The notes under the pieces: generated by a model
What the model was told of the DNA's origin: nothing
The model's input: the letters and a program-made list of their open reading frames with translations, nothing else
Databases searched by the model: none
Translations under genes and position numbers: made by a program
Shown: positions 53,186 through 60,975 of the stretch, one piece after another
Layout: each line of letters starts with the position of its first letter
Numbering within the stretch: position 1 is the stretch's first letter
Source: Chloroflexota bacterium
GTDB taxonomy: Bacteria > Chloroflexota > Dehalococcoidia > Lucifugimonadales > JADFKI01
Direction: 5' to 3'
Length of the DNA: 64,000 bases
NCBI GenBank assembly: GCA_009840355.1
Contig: VXNZ01000003.1
Span: forward strand, 25,970 to 89,969

Positions 53186-53979
53186 TTCGTTGCTCTGATG
53201 GAAAATATCTGCGGGTAGGATTCGTTGTATTCGGGGAGACGCCAGCCGCCGTCTTCGCCTTGCACCATTGTGGGGAAGAAGCGGAAGAAGCAGTGTGTGA
53301 ACTCGTGCAGGTATTCTATATGCAAGCCTGCCTTTGCCAGCGCGGTTACGATTTCGCCTAGGCTGTGCTGCCACTCGTACACAGGGCTTTCGATTATGCC
53401 TTCGCCGGCGTAGCTTGGCTCGCCGCCTTCCCATAGCCATTCTTCGTTGAGATATGAGTATGTGGGGATTAGATTGCCAGCTTCGGACATCTCGAATACG
53501 TTCATCATGGGGTGTCCGTCTGCGATGTAGAAAATGCCGCCGGGCTTGAGGTGGTTGGCGACAACTTCTGCCCACTTGTCCATGTTCGGCAGCCAGCAGA
53601 GCACGCCGTATGAGGTAAACACGATGTCGAACTGTTCGTCAAGCACATCCGGCAGGTCGTAGATGTTGGAGCAGATGAAGCGTGTGTCCAACCCTAGTTC
53701 GGCGCTCAGCGAACGCGCTAGATCGATTGCGGCGTCGGACAGGTCAACGCCCGTCGCCCTTGCGCCAAGCCGCGTCCACGACATGGTGTCCAGTCCGAAA
53801 TGGCACTGCAAATGTAGCAGCGTCTTGCCCGATACATCGCCGACTTCGCGCAATTCCAACTCGTGCAACATCATACGCCCCGCCTTGAAACCCTCAACAT
53901 CGTACAGTTCGGACGCGGCGTGTATGGGCGTGCGCTCGTTCCAATTGGCTTGATTGACTCGAGCTTGCTCTTCCAGCAC
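53182..53979 (-). CDS. SAM-dependent methyltransferase
   Basis: A 265-residue class I methyltransferase: LLHLQCHFGLDTMSWTRLG (motif I), GVDLSDAAIDLAR, DEQFDIVFTSYGVLCWL (motif IV) and LKPGGIFYIADGHP. It has a C-terminal Trp/His-rich lid (YEWQHSLGEIVTALAKAGL and HEFTHCFFRFF). The substrate is unknown. It is coupled to the DUF3574 gene, so a shared function is likely. Confidence 0.9.
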   Translation of the reverse strand: MLEEQARVNQANWNERTPIHAASELYDVEGFKAGRMMLHELELREVGDVSGKTLLHLQCHFGLDTMSWTRLGARATGVDLSDAAIDLARSLSAELGLDTRFICSNIYDLPDVLDEQFDIVFTSYGVLCWLPNMDKWAEVVANHLKPGGIFYIADGHPMMNVFEMSEAGNLIPTYSYLNEEWLWEGGEPSYAGEGIIESPVYEWQHSLGEIVTALAKAGLHIEYLHEFTHCFFRFFPTMVQGEDGGWRLPEYNESYPQIFSIRATK

Positions 53980-54130
53980 GGTGATACGCTCCTGCGACGA
54001 TAGTTGAGTGAAGAATGCGGTGCGCTAATGGCGCGTGATAACGCGCGGCAACGACATTACGGCAGAAAGGACGCGGGACAGACAGGAAGCGACGCAAGGC
54101 TTACAAATGATCGCGCTTCAAGCGTTCGAG

Positions 54131-54207
54131 TGGCGACCCCGACCGGATTTGAACCGGCGATCTCTGGCTTGACAGGCCAGTATGTTAAACCGCTACACCA
54201 CGGGGCC
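54131..54207 (-). tRNA. tRNA-Asp (GTC)
   Basis: Read on the minus strand, a full cloverleaf forms: acceptor GGCCCCG pairing with CGGGGTC, anticodon stem CTGGC/GCCAG with loop CTGTCAA (anticodon GTC), and a T-arm with TTCAAAT. The discriminator is G, as in tRNA-Asp, and CCA is encoded (54131-54133). Confidence 0.97.
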
Positions 54208-54430
54208 GCATAAAGCAAGATCGGACAGCGAGATTACGCTGCAAAGGCGTCATCGCTGAACGACTGTCTTATGATGTTAGCCTGAATGCGCGTGGAGGTC
54301 AACCTTTTTTTGAACGATTTAGAGCTGGGCATATTTCATTGCATCGACCATCACCCGCTATTGCGGGCGCAGGCTGTAACTTCACCCGGAGGGGGAAGGG
54401 GGATATATTGCGGCAATTATGCCCGGCGGT

Positions 54431-54470
54431 TGTTCGGGGCGGGTTGCGATTGTTCGGGGTGGGTTGCGTC
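54431..54470 (+). repeat. Tandem 20-base direct repeat
   Basis: TGTTCGGGGCGGGTTGCGAT (54431-54450) is repeated with two or three changes at 54451-54470, at the end of the hypothetical gene below. Confidence 0.7.
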
Positions 54471-55275
54471 AGGGGTCGTTGGTGAGTTTGCGCCAGCGGA
54501 TGCTGTTGATGTCTATGGGCGGTTTGTCGGGGTTGAGGCGCGCCATGAAGTCTGCGAATTCCTTCTTGAACGCTTCTTGTTCGGCAGGGTCGCTTATTGT
54601 GGCTTCGAGGCCGGGCGCTTTTTGGAGGACTTCCTTGCGCTCCTCTTCGCTTAGTTCGTTGCCTTTGCAGTCCGTCCTGCGGGTTTCGCAGGGGCAGGGG
54701 AACGGGTAAACGTCGTAGTACAACGGTCCGTGCAGGCTGAACCTTTTTGCTTCGTTGAGAAGATGCTGCCTCGCCTGTTTTTCGGGGTCGGGTTCCTCAA
54801 CGGTGTCAGAGCTTGCGGATGAGGAGGCTGTTTCGGTCTCGGCGGTGGGTTGTGTGCCGAGCCGCAGTAGTTCTTTGCAGGCTGACATTCTGTGGCAGGG
54901 TTTGAAGTCGGGGAGTTCGCCGTTCATAGCTTGCACTAGGAAGGTGACGATGATTCTGCCGTTGTCGGTCTCTTCTTGGATGATTTGAGCGAGTTCGGAT
55001 TGGATGCGCTTGTCTGCGTTGAGGCTTTCCCGCTTGGTAGCTGGGCTGGTGGCGCTGGCTAGGGCGCGTGTTTCGCCGTAGCCGAACTTTTGCAGCAGTC
55101 TTGCGGCGTCGATGCGGTGGCATTCTTTGAAGTCCGTGAGGTCGCCTTCCATGACGGAGATGAGGAACTCGACGATGGTTCTGCCGTTGTCGGTTTGTTC
55201 GACGATGGCGGATTGAACCGATTCTAGGAAGCCGAGTTGTTGGTTTTGAGTTGTAGTGTCATGTGTGGCAATCAT
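54469..55275 (-). CDS. Hypothetical protein with a duplicated DNGR...CHR domain
   Basis: A 268-residue cytoplasmic protein. Residues 26-66 (TDNGRTIVEFLISVMEGDLT...CHRIDAARLLQKFG) and 100-143 (TDNGRIIVTFLVQAMNGELP...CHRMSACKELLRLG) are two copies of one helical module, DNGRxIVxFL...M.G.L.DFK.CHR..A...L...G. A linker follows, then a region with CPCETRRTDC and a KKEFADFMARLNP C-terminus. I recall such modules in Chloroflexota hypothetical proteins but no function. A nucleic-acid or regulatory role is guesswork. Start ATG 55275. Confidence 0.75.
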   Translation of the reverse strand: MIATHDTTTQNQQLGFLESVQSAIVEQTDNGRTIVEFLISVMEGDLTDFKECHRIDAARLLQKFGYGETRALASATSPATKRESLNADKRIQSELAQIIQEETDNGRIIVTFLVQAMNGELPDFKPCHRMSACKELLRLGTQPTAETETASSSASSDTVEEPDPEKQARQHLLNEAKRFSLHGPLYYDVYPFPCPCETRRTDCKGNELSEEERKEVLQKAPGLEATISDPAEQEAFKKEFADFMARLNPDKPPIDINSIRWRKLTNDP

Positions 55276-55388
55276 ATGTTCTGATTATAGGTATGGACGG
55301 CGGTGTTGTCAAGGGGAAGATATTGGGGGAATTATGCTCAGCCCTGGAACGGTTGATAGCGTTTCCAAGTAAGTGGTCGTCTTTCTTT

Positions 55389-55420
55389 CGTCATTCCTGC
55401 TTTCGCAGGAATCCAGCGGC
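55389..55420. repeat. Palindrome CGTCATTCCTGC-TTTC-GCAGGAATCCAG
   Basis: ATTCCTGC (55393-55400) pairs with GCAGGAAT (55405-55412). The sequence type (CATTCCTGCGAAAGCAGGAATCC in reverse) is a common short interspersed palindrome in bacteria. Confidence 0.6.
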
Positions 55421-55520
55421 ATTATGCCGCAAAACCACCTATAAGGAAATGCTACCTGAACGATTTAGACGCTTGTCAGTATTTTGGCTGTGTATGCGGT
55501 GATAGATGACGGTGATATTG

Positions 55521-55556
55521 CTTTCATCCTAACCTTGTCCCTGAGGGGGAAGGTGC
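55521..55556 (+). repeat. Dispersed palindromic repeat, CATCCTAACCTTCCCC family
   Basis: Copy with CATCCTAACCTTGTCCC and GAGGGGGAAGGTGC. Confidence 0.55.
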
Positions 55557-55620
55557 TTATCCGGGCACCTTACCTATCCTGTCTATATCTCGCCAAAGGG
55601 ACATTCTGTATTTCAGGCGC

Positions 55621-55657
55621 ACAAAAGCGCCGCCCTCTATCTACATAGAGGGCGGCG
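55621..55657 (-). terminator. Intrinsic terminator after trxA
   Basis: A 13-bp perfect stem (55628-55640 with 55645-55657) around a CTAC loop, followed on the minus strand by CTTTTGT. It ends the thioredoxin transcript. Confidence 0.85.
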
Positions 55658-55691
55658 TGTTGGCTTCTATTGTGGGTCTATTGTATGTGGG

Positions 55692-56018
55692 CTAGCTGAT
55701 GGCTTCTTCGATGCTCTTCTTCAGGGTAGCCTTTGGCACGGCGCCTACGACTTGCTTGGCGACTTGCCCGCCGTCGAAGATTAGCAGCGCGGGGATGCCG
55801 CGGATGCCGTAGTTGATCGCCGTCTTGGGATTGGTGTCCACGTCCAGCTTGGCGAACTTCACCTTGCCGTCGTACTCGGCGGCGAGCTCGTCCACCACCG
55901 GCGCGATTGCCTTGCAGGGTCCGCACCAGTCTGCCCAGAAGTCCACGACTACGGGCGTGTCCGAGTTCAAAACATCCTGATCGAAGCTGCCGTCTGTTAC
56001 CGCAAATGGCTTTGACAT
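55692..56018 (-). CDS. trxA: Thioredoxin
   Basis: A 108-residue thioredoxin with the active site WADWCGPCK (Cys32, Cys35), the cis-Pro region GIRGIPALLIF and the DVDTNPKTA strand. It reduces protein disulfides in the cytoplasm. It is followed by a hairpin and preceded on the same strand by the ferredoxin:thioredoxin reductase gene, which is the probable electron source. GGAGG is upstream. Confidence 0.96.
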   Translation of the reverse strand: MSKPFAVTDGSFDQDVLNSDTPVVVDFWADWCGPCKAIAPVVDELAAEYDGKVKFAKLDVDTNPKTAINYGIRGIPALLIFDGGQVAKQVVGAVPKATLKKSIEEAIS

Positions 56019-56135
56019 CTAAATCTGTTCCTCCAAATCTATGCTTGAATATGAATTCATTGGCAAATTGAATTGGCGCGTTCATCGCGCACGCTGACCT
56101 ATGGACTTGCTCGCGGCGGACTTGCTTGTGGCGAA

Positions 56136-56561
56136 CTAGCTCGGTCGTTCCTTGCGCTCGATCTCGCGCTCTTCTGCCTTGTGGCGCAGCGGGCGTCCCT
56201 GGTCCGGGGTAGGATCCTTCACCAGCCCGTACATCTCAAGTCCTTCATGGCCTTCGGGCAGATATTCGGTAATCGGCAATCCGTCCTCGGTCACGAAGAG
56301 CAGGCAGTGGCAGTATTTGTAAATCTGCATGTCGTCGCATGCGCACATCCATGTGCGATACTTCTTCTCTTCTTCTTTGTCCGGGTAGAAACGGCACGGA
56401 CAGAGCGGCCTGCCTATCGTATCGATATTCTCCGCAAGCCCGAGAATCACGGCGTCCGTAACGCCCTCGCCGGGATGAGTGAAGGTGCCGGACTTCTGGC
56501 AATACTTCTCCACGAAGACCCGCATTCGGTTCATGGACTTCTCGCTGGGTTGCTCTCGCAT
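56136..56561 (-). CDS. Ferredoxin:thioredoxin reductase catalytic subunit-like protein
   Basis: A 141-residue protein with the exact FTR spacing CPC-x16-CxC-x8-CHC (Cys 54, 56, 73, 75, 84, 86; the second CPC is CAC), plus Cys21. In the family these ligate a 4Fe-4S cluster and a redox disulfide that passes electrons from ferredoxin to thioredoxin. No FTR variable subunit is seen, as in other non-photosynthetic organisms. With trxA next to it this forms a ferredoxin-driven thiol system. It extends past the core with a charged C-terminal tail. Confidence 0.93.
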   Translation of the reverse strand: MREQPSEKSMNRMRVFVEKYCQKSGTFTHPGEGVTDAVILGLAENIDTIGRPLCPCRFYPDKEEEKKYRTWMCACDDMQIYKYCHCLLFVTEDGLPITEYLPEGHEGLEMYGLVKDPTPDQGRPLRHKAEEREIERKERPS

Positions 56562-56619
56562 CGCCTCTCCTCTCTGTTTCTATGTCAATATCAATGAATG
56601 CCGCGCCTAACTTGGCGAT

Positions 56620-56811
56620 TTACCTGACAAATAGAGTTACGAATGCCATGAATAGCATCATCAGCGCAAGGCTAATGCCTATCAGCCAGCGCATTTCATT
56701 TCGCAATTCACGCATTTCGGTACGCATTTCGTTAATGCTGCGCTCTATCTTGCTGTCGAAGAAATTGAGCAAGTCAACATGCGTAATGCGGTCGTGTGGT
56801 TCGTTTGCCAA
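56620..56811 (-). CDS. Small coiled-coil membrane protein
   Basis: A 63-residue protein with a Glu/Arg coiled-coil (about 22-42: RSINEMRTEMRELRNEM) and one C-terminal TM helix (LIGISLALMMLFMAFVTLFV). TTG 56811 starts it. A similar protein occurs at 61.0-61.25 kb. Its place just downstream of tRNA-Val on the same strand is noted. The role is unknown. Confidence 0.6.
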   Translation of the reverse strand: MANEPHDRITHVDLLNFFDSKIERSINEMRTEMRELRNEMRWLIGISLALMMLFMAFVTLFVR

Positions 56812-56850
56812 GGTAACACGCTCTCTTCTGCGTTAGGCGTTGAATGGAAA

Positions 56851-56927
56851 TGGTGGGCGGTATAAGACTTGAACTTATGACCTCTACGATGTCAACGTAG
56901 CGCTCTTGCCAACTGAGCTAACCGCCC
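56851..56927 (-). tRNA. tRNA-Val (GAC)
   Basis: On the minus strand: acceptor GGGCGGT pairs with ACCGCCC, D-arm TTAGCTCAGTTGGCAAGAGC, anticodon stem CTACG/CGTAG with loop TTGACAT (anticodon GAC), and T-arm with TTCAAGT. Discriminator A, encoded CCA (56851-56853). Confidence 0.97.
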
Positions 56928-57035
56928 ATATTCCAATCAGGTGGTAGATTTCAGTCTAACAAATCTAGCATATTCTGTCTATTATCGCTTGTGGTATCGA
57001 GACATTTGCAAAAGGTGGTGGTGGACACATATTTC

Positions 57036-57076
57036 GCCCCCATCCTAACCTTCCCCCATCGAGGGGGAAGGGACTT
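57036..57076 (+). repeat. Dispersed palindromic repeat, CATCCTAACCTTCCCC family (best copy)
   Basis: GCCCCCATCCTAACCTTCCC then a short turn and GAGGGGGAAGGGACTTTT. It is the most complete copy in the window. Confidence 0.65.
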
Positions 57077-57179
57077 TTGAAATTGTCTTGTAGTATTCTC
57101 CTATCCGTCATGTCTCCGTCATGTCCGTCCCGCTTCTATGTGAGCATGTTAGAATGCGCAGGTACGCAGCGGAGAAATC

Positions 57180-57317
57180 GTGGACCAGATGGATGTGCCG
57201 GATCTGGAGCTGCACGGGCTGATAATGCACAACGGCACGCTGCGGTTCTACTGCGATCCTGGCGCGCGGGATTGCCGTATTGAGACTTGGTTTACTGGGA
57301 TGTCATGTGGCGCATGA
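57180..57317 (+). CDS. Possible small protein (45 residues)
   Basis: A GTG-start frame after GCGGAGAA gives a 45-residue product that begins MDQMDVPDLELHGLIMHNG, continues LRFYCDPGARDCRIE and ends WFTGMSCGA before TGA 57317. Three Cys and no TM. The RBS and composition make it plausible, but it lies between two repeats and may be a relic. Confidence 0.3.
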   Translation: MDQMDVPDLELHGLIMHNGTLRFYCDPGARDCRIETWFTGMSCGA

Positions 57318-57321
57318 TTAG

Positions 57322-57363
57322 ACGCCCCCATCCAAGCCTTCCCCTTGATATGGGAGGGACTCT
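57322..57363 (+). repeat. Dispersed palindromic repeat, CATCCTAACCTTCCCC family
   Basis: GCCCCCATCCAAGCCTTCCC then TGATATGGGAGGGACT. Confidence 0.6.
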
Positions 57364-57412
57364 ATGAATCACGATTATGCCAATCGGGAATGAAGTTGCG
57401 AGGTGCAGCCTT

Positions 57413-57835
57413 ATGAGGGACAAATCTTGGAACATTGACGCAACCCGTATGGTCTATCATCAGTTCGGGCCCGGCGAGGCGTTCGTTGCGGGGCTGGAGC
57501 AGTTCGCGCTTGAGCACGGCATCCGCGAGGCGGCTGTCACATCGTGCATCGGCAGTTTGCGGCAGTTGAATTTACGCAATTTGTGCCGATACGATGAGGG
57601 CAATCCGGAGTTCGAGCGCAGCAGCCTGAACGAGAACCTGGAACTCGTCAGCGCGGAGGGCTACATTCAGCCGCTGCCCGACTCGGAATCCGGCATTCGC
57701 GCGCACATCCACATCGCGGCGGCGCGTCCGTCCGGTGAGATGATTGGCGGGCACTGCGAAGAAGCCACAACCTTCACCGGCGCGTTCCTGTATCTGCACA
57801 TCCTAGACGAAGCCGACGGACAAAAATCTCGCTAG
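57413..57835 (+). CDS. PCC/DUF296-domain protein
   Basis: A 140-residue protein of the DUF296 (PCC) family: VYHQFGPGEAFVAGLEQFALEHGI, the SCIGSLRQLNLRN segment, AEGYIQPLPDSESGIRAHIHIAAARPSG and IGGHCEEATTFTGAFLYL. In plants the fold joins AT-hooks; in bacteria it is often a stand-alone trimer of unknown function with conserved metal-like His residues. ATG 57413 is chosen over 57377 because GAGGTG lies before it. Confidence 0.85.
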   Translation: MRDKSWNIDATRMVYHQFGPGEAFVAGLEQFALEHGIREAAVTSCIGSLRQLNLRNLCRYDEGNPEFERSSLNENLELVSAEGYIQPLPDSESGIRAHIHIAAARPSGEMIGGHCEEATTFTGAFLYLHILDEADGQKSR

Positions 57836-57860
57836 GCAATCGCGCATCGGCAATCCATCC

Positions 57861-57892
57861 CTATCCTGTAATTTCCTGTACATCTTGTTAAG
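57861..57892 (-). repeat. Dispersed repeat, GATATACAGGAT family (reverse orientation)
   Basis: CTATCCTGTAATTTCCTGTACATC in reverse reads as two GTACAGGA-type cores. It precedes the SDR gene. Confidence 0.4.
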
Positions 57893-57913
57893 TTCCCCTG
57901 CGGAGGGCAGCAG

Positions 57914-58714
57914 ATGAGAGGGCAACAAATGAGACTCAGCGGTAAGGTCGCAATTGTCAGCGGCGCTGGTACATTTGGCGGCAGCGGAGTGGGCAACGGC
58001 GCGGCGGCGGCGATACTGTTCGCCCGCAATGGCGCGAAGGTCGTGCTGGTTGACGCCGTGAGCGAGTGGGCAGAAGCTACGGCGCGCATCATCACCGAAG
58101 AGGGCGGCGAGGCGTCCACGGCGACCGCCGATGTTACGAATCCGGATGACTGCCAACAAGTCGTCGCGGCGGCGATAGAGCGATACGGCGCACTGCACAT
58201 ATTGCACAACAATGTCGGTGGCGGTGGTATGGGTGGCAGCGTGGTCGAGGCGACCGACGAAGACTGGTATCGCAGCGCGTCCGTCAACCTGATGAGCATG
58301 GTCAATATGTGCCGATACGCCGTGCCGCACATGCAGAACGCAGGCGGCGGAGCGATAATCAATGTGTCGTCGGTTACGGCGCTGCGTCCCAAGCCGGGCA
58401 GGTCGTCCGCGCAGTACACCGTGAACAAATCTGCCGTTGTCGGTCTCACGCGCGCGCTTGCGCTCGACCACGCAGCCGACAACATCCGCGCGAACTGCAT
58501 TATGCCGGGGCTGATGTGGACGCCGCGACTGGAAAGCGCCGCCGCATCGGACACCCGCGAAGTGCGCCGGAGTTCCACGCCCCTGCCCGTCGAAGGGCAA
58601 AGCTGGGACATTGGCAACGCCGCGCTGTTCCTAGCCAGCGACGAGGCGCGCTTCATTACTGGTATAACGCTGCCCGTTGACGGCGGTTTCTTGCTGACAA
58701 GCGCGCCGAATTAG
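57914..58714 (+). CDS. SDR-family oxidoreductase
   Basis: A 266-residue short-chain dehydrogenase: cofactor motif SGAGTFGGSGVGNGAAAAI, then DVTNPDD, LHNNVGGGG (NNAG-like), INVSSVTAL and catalytic Tyr/Lys in QYTVNKSA. The extra GG residues in the glycine loop are a feature of some SDR subgroups. GGAGGG lies six bases before ATG 57914. The NAD(P) preference and substrate are not seen. Confidence 0.92.
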   Translation: MRGQQMRLSGKVAIVSGAGTFGGSGVGNGAAAAILFARNGAKVVLVDAVSEWAEATARIITEEGGEASTATADVTNPDDCQQVVAAAIERYGALHILHNNVGGGGMGGSVVEATDEDWYRSASVNLMSMVNMCRYAVPHMQNAGGGAIINVSSVTALRPKPGRSSAQYTVNKSAVVGLTRALALDHAADNIRANCIMPGLMWTPRLESAAASDTREVRRSSTPLPVEGQSWDIGNAALFLASDEARFITGITLPVDGGFLLTSAPN

Positions 58715-58816
58715 CAGGGCGGCGGCGGGCGCCGCGTGTTTCGGCAGTTTGACCGACTTGCACCAATATCATACAGTTGCGGCTGGTTGATACGACATAA
58801 TTATAGGAGGATAATT

Positions 58817-60448
58817 TTGCGACCAAACATCGTTTTCGCGTTCGCGGATGACTGGGGCAGGTATGCCAGCGCTTACCGCAACCAGCCCGGCGAAAGCACT
58901 ATTCACGAACTCATCGAGACGCCTAACTTCGATAGAATCGCTAATGAAGGCGCTCTGTTTCTTAATGCGCATGTGCCCGCGCCGAGCTGCACGCCTTGCC
59001 GGAGCTCGGTGCTCTCGGGTAGGTATTTCTGGCAGACCGGGCAGGGCGCGATTCTGTTCGGCGCTGCGTGGGATGAGTCTATTCCGACATACCCGCTGGT
59101 ACTGGAACAAGCCGGCTACCACATCGGATACACTTACAAGGTCTGGTCGCCGGGGCATTATTACAACGCGCCGTACGGGGGAGACCGCGCCGCGTATGAG
59201 TCGGGCGGCATCCGGTTCGACTACTTCTCCGAAGAGGTTACTTCGCGGCTGGACACGCTGTCGGTTGCCGATGCGAAGCAAGAACTATTCGACGAGGTGC
59301 GCGCCAACTTCAACAGTTTCCTAGACGCCAGACCCGACGACACGCCGTTCTGCTACTGGTGGGGACCTACCAACACTCACCGCACATGGGAGCGCGGCTC
59401 CGGCAAGAATCTGTGGGGTCTTGAACCCGACGACCTGAAAGGGCGAATGCCGGCGTTCCTGCCAGACGAACACGACATCCGTGAAGACTTTGCCGACTAT
59501 CTGGGCGAATGTCTCGCCTTCGATACGGGATTGGGCGTGCTAATCGACCGATTGGAAGAAATCGGCGAGCTGGACAACACGCTGATAGTCGTCAGCGGTG
59601 ACCATGGCATCCCCGGATTCCCCAGGGCAAAGTGCAACGTGTATGACATCGGTCAGGAAGTGGCGTTGGCGGTTCGCTGGCATGGGCATGTTGCGCCGGG
59701 CCGCGTCATAAACGACTTCGTGAACATGATGGACATCGCGCCGACATTCCTTGATGCCGCCGGCGTGGAGCAGCCTGAGGGCATGACCGCCACCAGCCTT
59801 ATGCCTCTGCTCGAATCCGCCGAGAGCGGGCGCATTCAGGAAAACAGGGACTTCGTTGTTACCGGACGGGAACGGCATGTGCTGTCAAGAGCGGGCGCGC
59901 TGCCCTACCCTATGCGAGGTATCCGCACGGACGATTATCTGTACATATACAATTTCGAGCCTGATCGCTGGCCTGCCGGCGATCCGGGCGGAATGGACGA
60001 TGAGAATGCCGAGCCGCCGGCGCTGGTGGCAGACTACCAGACGCCGACGCGCACGATATACGGCGATATAGACCACGGGCCCACCAAGACTTGGATGATT
60101 GTCAACAGGGCGAGGGAAGACGTGCGGCCGCTATTCCAGCTGGGCTTTGGAAAGAGGCCGCAAGAAGAACTTTACGACCTGCGCAAAGACCCGGACTATA
60201 TGCAGAACGTCGCCTACGACGGCGAATACGAGCAGATTCGCGCCGACCTGAACGCCCGCCTGATGTCCGTGCTGACCGAGCAGGGCGACCCGCGCCTTAC
60301 GGAGTCTCCGCCAAGGTTTGAACTGCCGCCATTCGCGGGACCAATCTCGGAGGATCTGCAAGAAGCGGACGCGCAATATGTCGCATCCCGCGAGCGCGAC
60401 GCCAGCTGGTACGCCACCGTAACGAGCAACCGCGCGAAGAGGATTTAG
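58817..60448 (+). CDS. Sulfatase
   Basis: A 543-residue type I sulfatase. RPNIVFAFADDWG carries the metal Asp pair (D11, D12). The formylglycine motif is C58-T-P-C-R62 within APSCTPCRSSVLSGRY. Further metal ligands lie in VVSGDHGIPG and KCNVYDIGQEVALAVRW. It should hydrolyse sulfate esters, for example of marine polysaccharides. TTG 58817 is the start because AGGAGG lies before it and the family sequence begins there; the frame is open 27 codons upstream. There is no signal peptide, so it may be cytoplasmic. A sulfatase-maturing enzyme is not in the window. Confidence 0.92.
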   Translation: MRPNIVFAFADDWGRYASAYRNQPGESTIHELIETPNFDRIANEGALFLNAHVPAPSCTPCRSSVLSGRYFWQTGQGAILFGAAWDESIPTYPLVLEQAGYHIGYTYKVWSPGHYYNAPYGGDRAAYESGGIRFDYFSEEVTSRLDTLSVADAKQELFDEVRANFNSFLDARPDDTPFCYWWGPTNTHRTWERGSGKNLWGLEPDDLKGRMPAFLPDEHDIREDFADYLGECLAFDTGLGVLIDRLEEIGELDNTLIVVSGDHGIPGFPRAKCNVYDIGQEVALAVRWHGHVAPGRVINDFVNMMDIAPTFLDAAGVEQPEGMTATSLMPLLESAESGRIQENRDFVVTGRERHVLSRAGALPYPMRGIRTDDYLYIYNFEPDRWPAGDPGGMDDENAEPPALVADYQTPTRTIYGDIDHGPTKTWMIVNRAREDVRPLFQLGFGKRPQEELYDLRKDPDYMQNVAYDGEYEQIRADLNARLMSVLTEQGDPRLTESPPRFELPPFAGPISEDLQEADAQYVASRERDASWYATVTSNRAKRI

Positions 60449-60538
60449 CGAAGCTGCGCCGCCTGTATTCCTGACTCCACACACTGTTGAGGACGGTTTC
60501 AGGCGGCTCGCTTCATTCGGCGCCCCAAACTAAAGGCA

Positions 60539-60763
60539 TCACTCAAACAGTTCTCTGGGCAATCCCGATTGCCTGATGATTGCTCGAAGTGTTCCAAGTC
60601 GCAGTTCTCTGTAATCGGGAACTGGAATGCTTGCGGTGTCATCGCTCTCCACTTTCCGCATTATGATGTGGCTGCCCTTGCGACGAACCTCAGCAAAACC
60701 ATGATTTGCAAGTATTCGGCATACTTCTCGCCCCGATAGCACTCGAAGCCTAGCCAACTGCAA
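60539..60763 (-). CDS. hicA: HicA-type toxin
   Basis: A 74-residue HicA/YcfA mRNA interferase: RLRVLSGREVCRILANHGF, then VRRKGSHIIMRK with the catalytic His in the GSH motif, and VPVPDYRELRLGTLRAIIRQSGL. It starts TTG 60763, overlapping the antitoxin stop by 14 bases. In many hicBA pairs the antitoxin gene comes first, as here. Confidence 0.93.
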   Translation of the reverse strand: MQLARLRVLSGREVCRILANHGFAEVRRKGSHIIMRKVESDDTASIPVPDYRELRLGTLRAIIRQSGLPRELFE

Positions 60764-60971
60764 TCTGTACCTGTGTTATGTACACTTCCCCACGCAAGCG
60801 GCGCTCAATCTCGGTATCCGACGCCACCTCAAAGAACAACTCCAATGCTTCTCTCAAGTTATCCCGAGCCTCAGGCACACTATCCCCTTGGCTGGCTATG
60901 TCCAATTCAGGGCAAAGCGAAACATAACCATCCCCTTCACGCTCGATGATCGCCGTCAATTGTATGTTCAT
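60750..60971 (-). CDS. hicB: HicB-type antitoxin
   Basis: A 73-residue HicB: IQLTAIIEREGDGYVSLCPELDIASQGDSVPEARDNLREALELFF is the usual partial RNase H-like fold. There is no obvious DNA-binding tail after it, which is a short form. It is coupled to hicA. ATG 60971 is preferred over 60986. Confidence 0.92.
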   Translation of the reverse strand: MNIQLTAIIEREGDGYVSLCPELDIASQGDSVPEARDNLREALELFFEVASDTEIERRLRGEVYITQVQIAVG

Positions 60972-60975
60972 AACC

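Larger units (their letters stand above)
55276..55691. other. Intergenic region with two small palindromes and a terminator
   Basis: These 416 bases hold a CGTCATTCCTGC...GCAGGAAT palindrome at 55389-55420, one repeat of the CATCCTAACCTTCCCC family, and a strong hairpin for trxA. I find no gene here. Confidence 0.5.
56928..57412. other. Intergenic region with two repeats and a possible small gene
   Basis: These 485 bases between tRNA-Val and the DUF296 gene hold two copies of the CATCCTAACCTTCCCC repeat (57036-57076 and 57322-57363) flanking a short open frame. Confidence 0.45.

Noticed and set aside
53186..53575. N-terminal extension of the DUF3574 frame
   Set aside because: It is Arg-rich and antisense-like, overlaps the methyltransferase in another frame, and the signal peptide begins at 53185.
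54286..54654. 122-codon plus-strand frame after tRNA-Asp
   Set aside because: It overlaps the better-supported minus-strand gene with the duplicated module and spans the tandem repeat.
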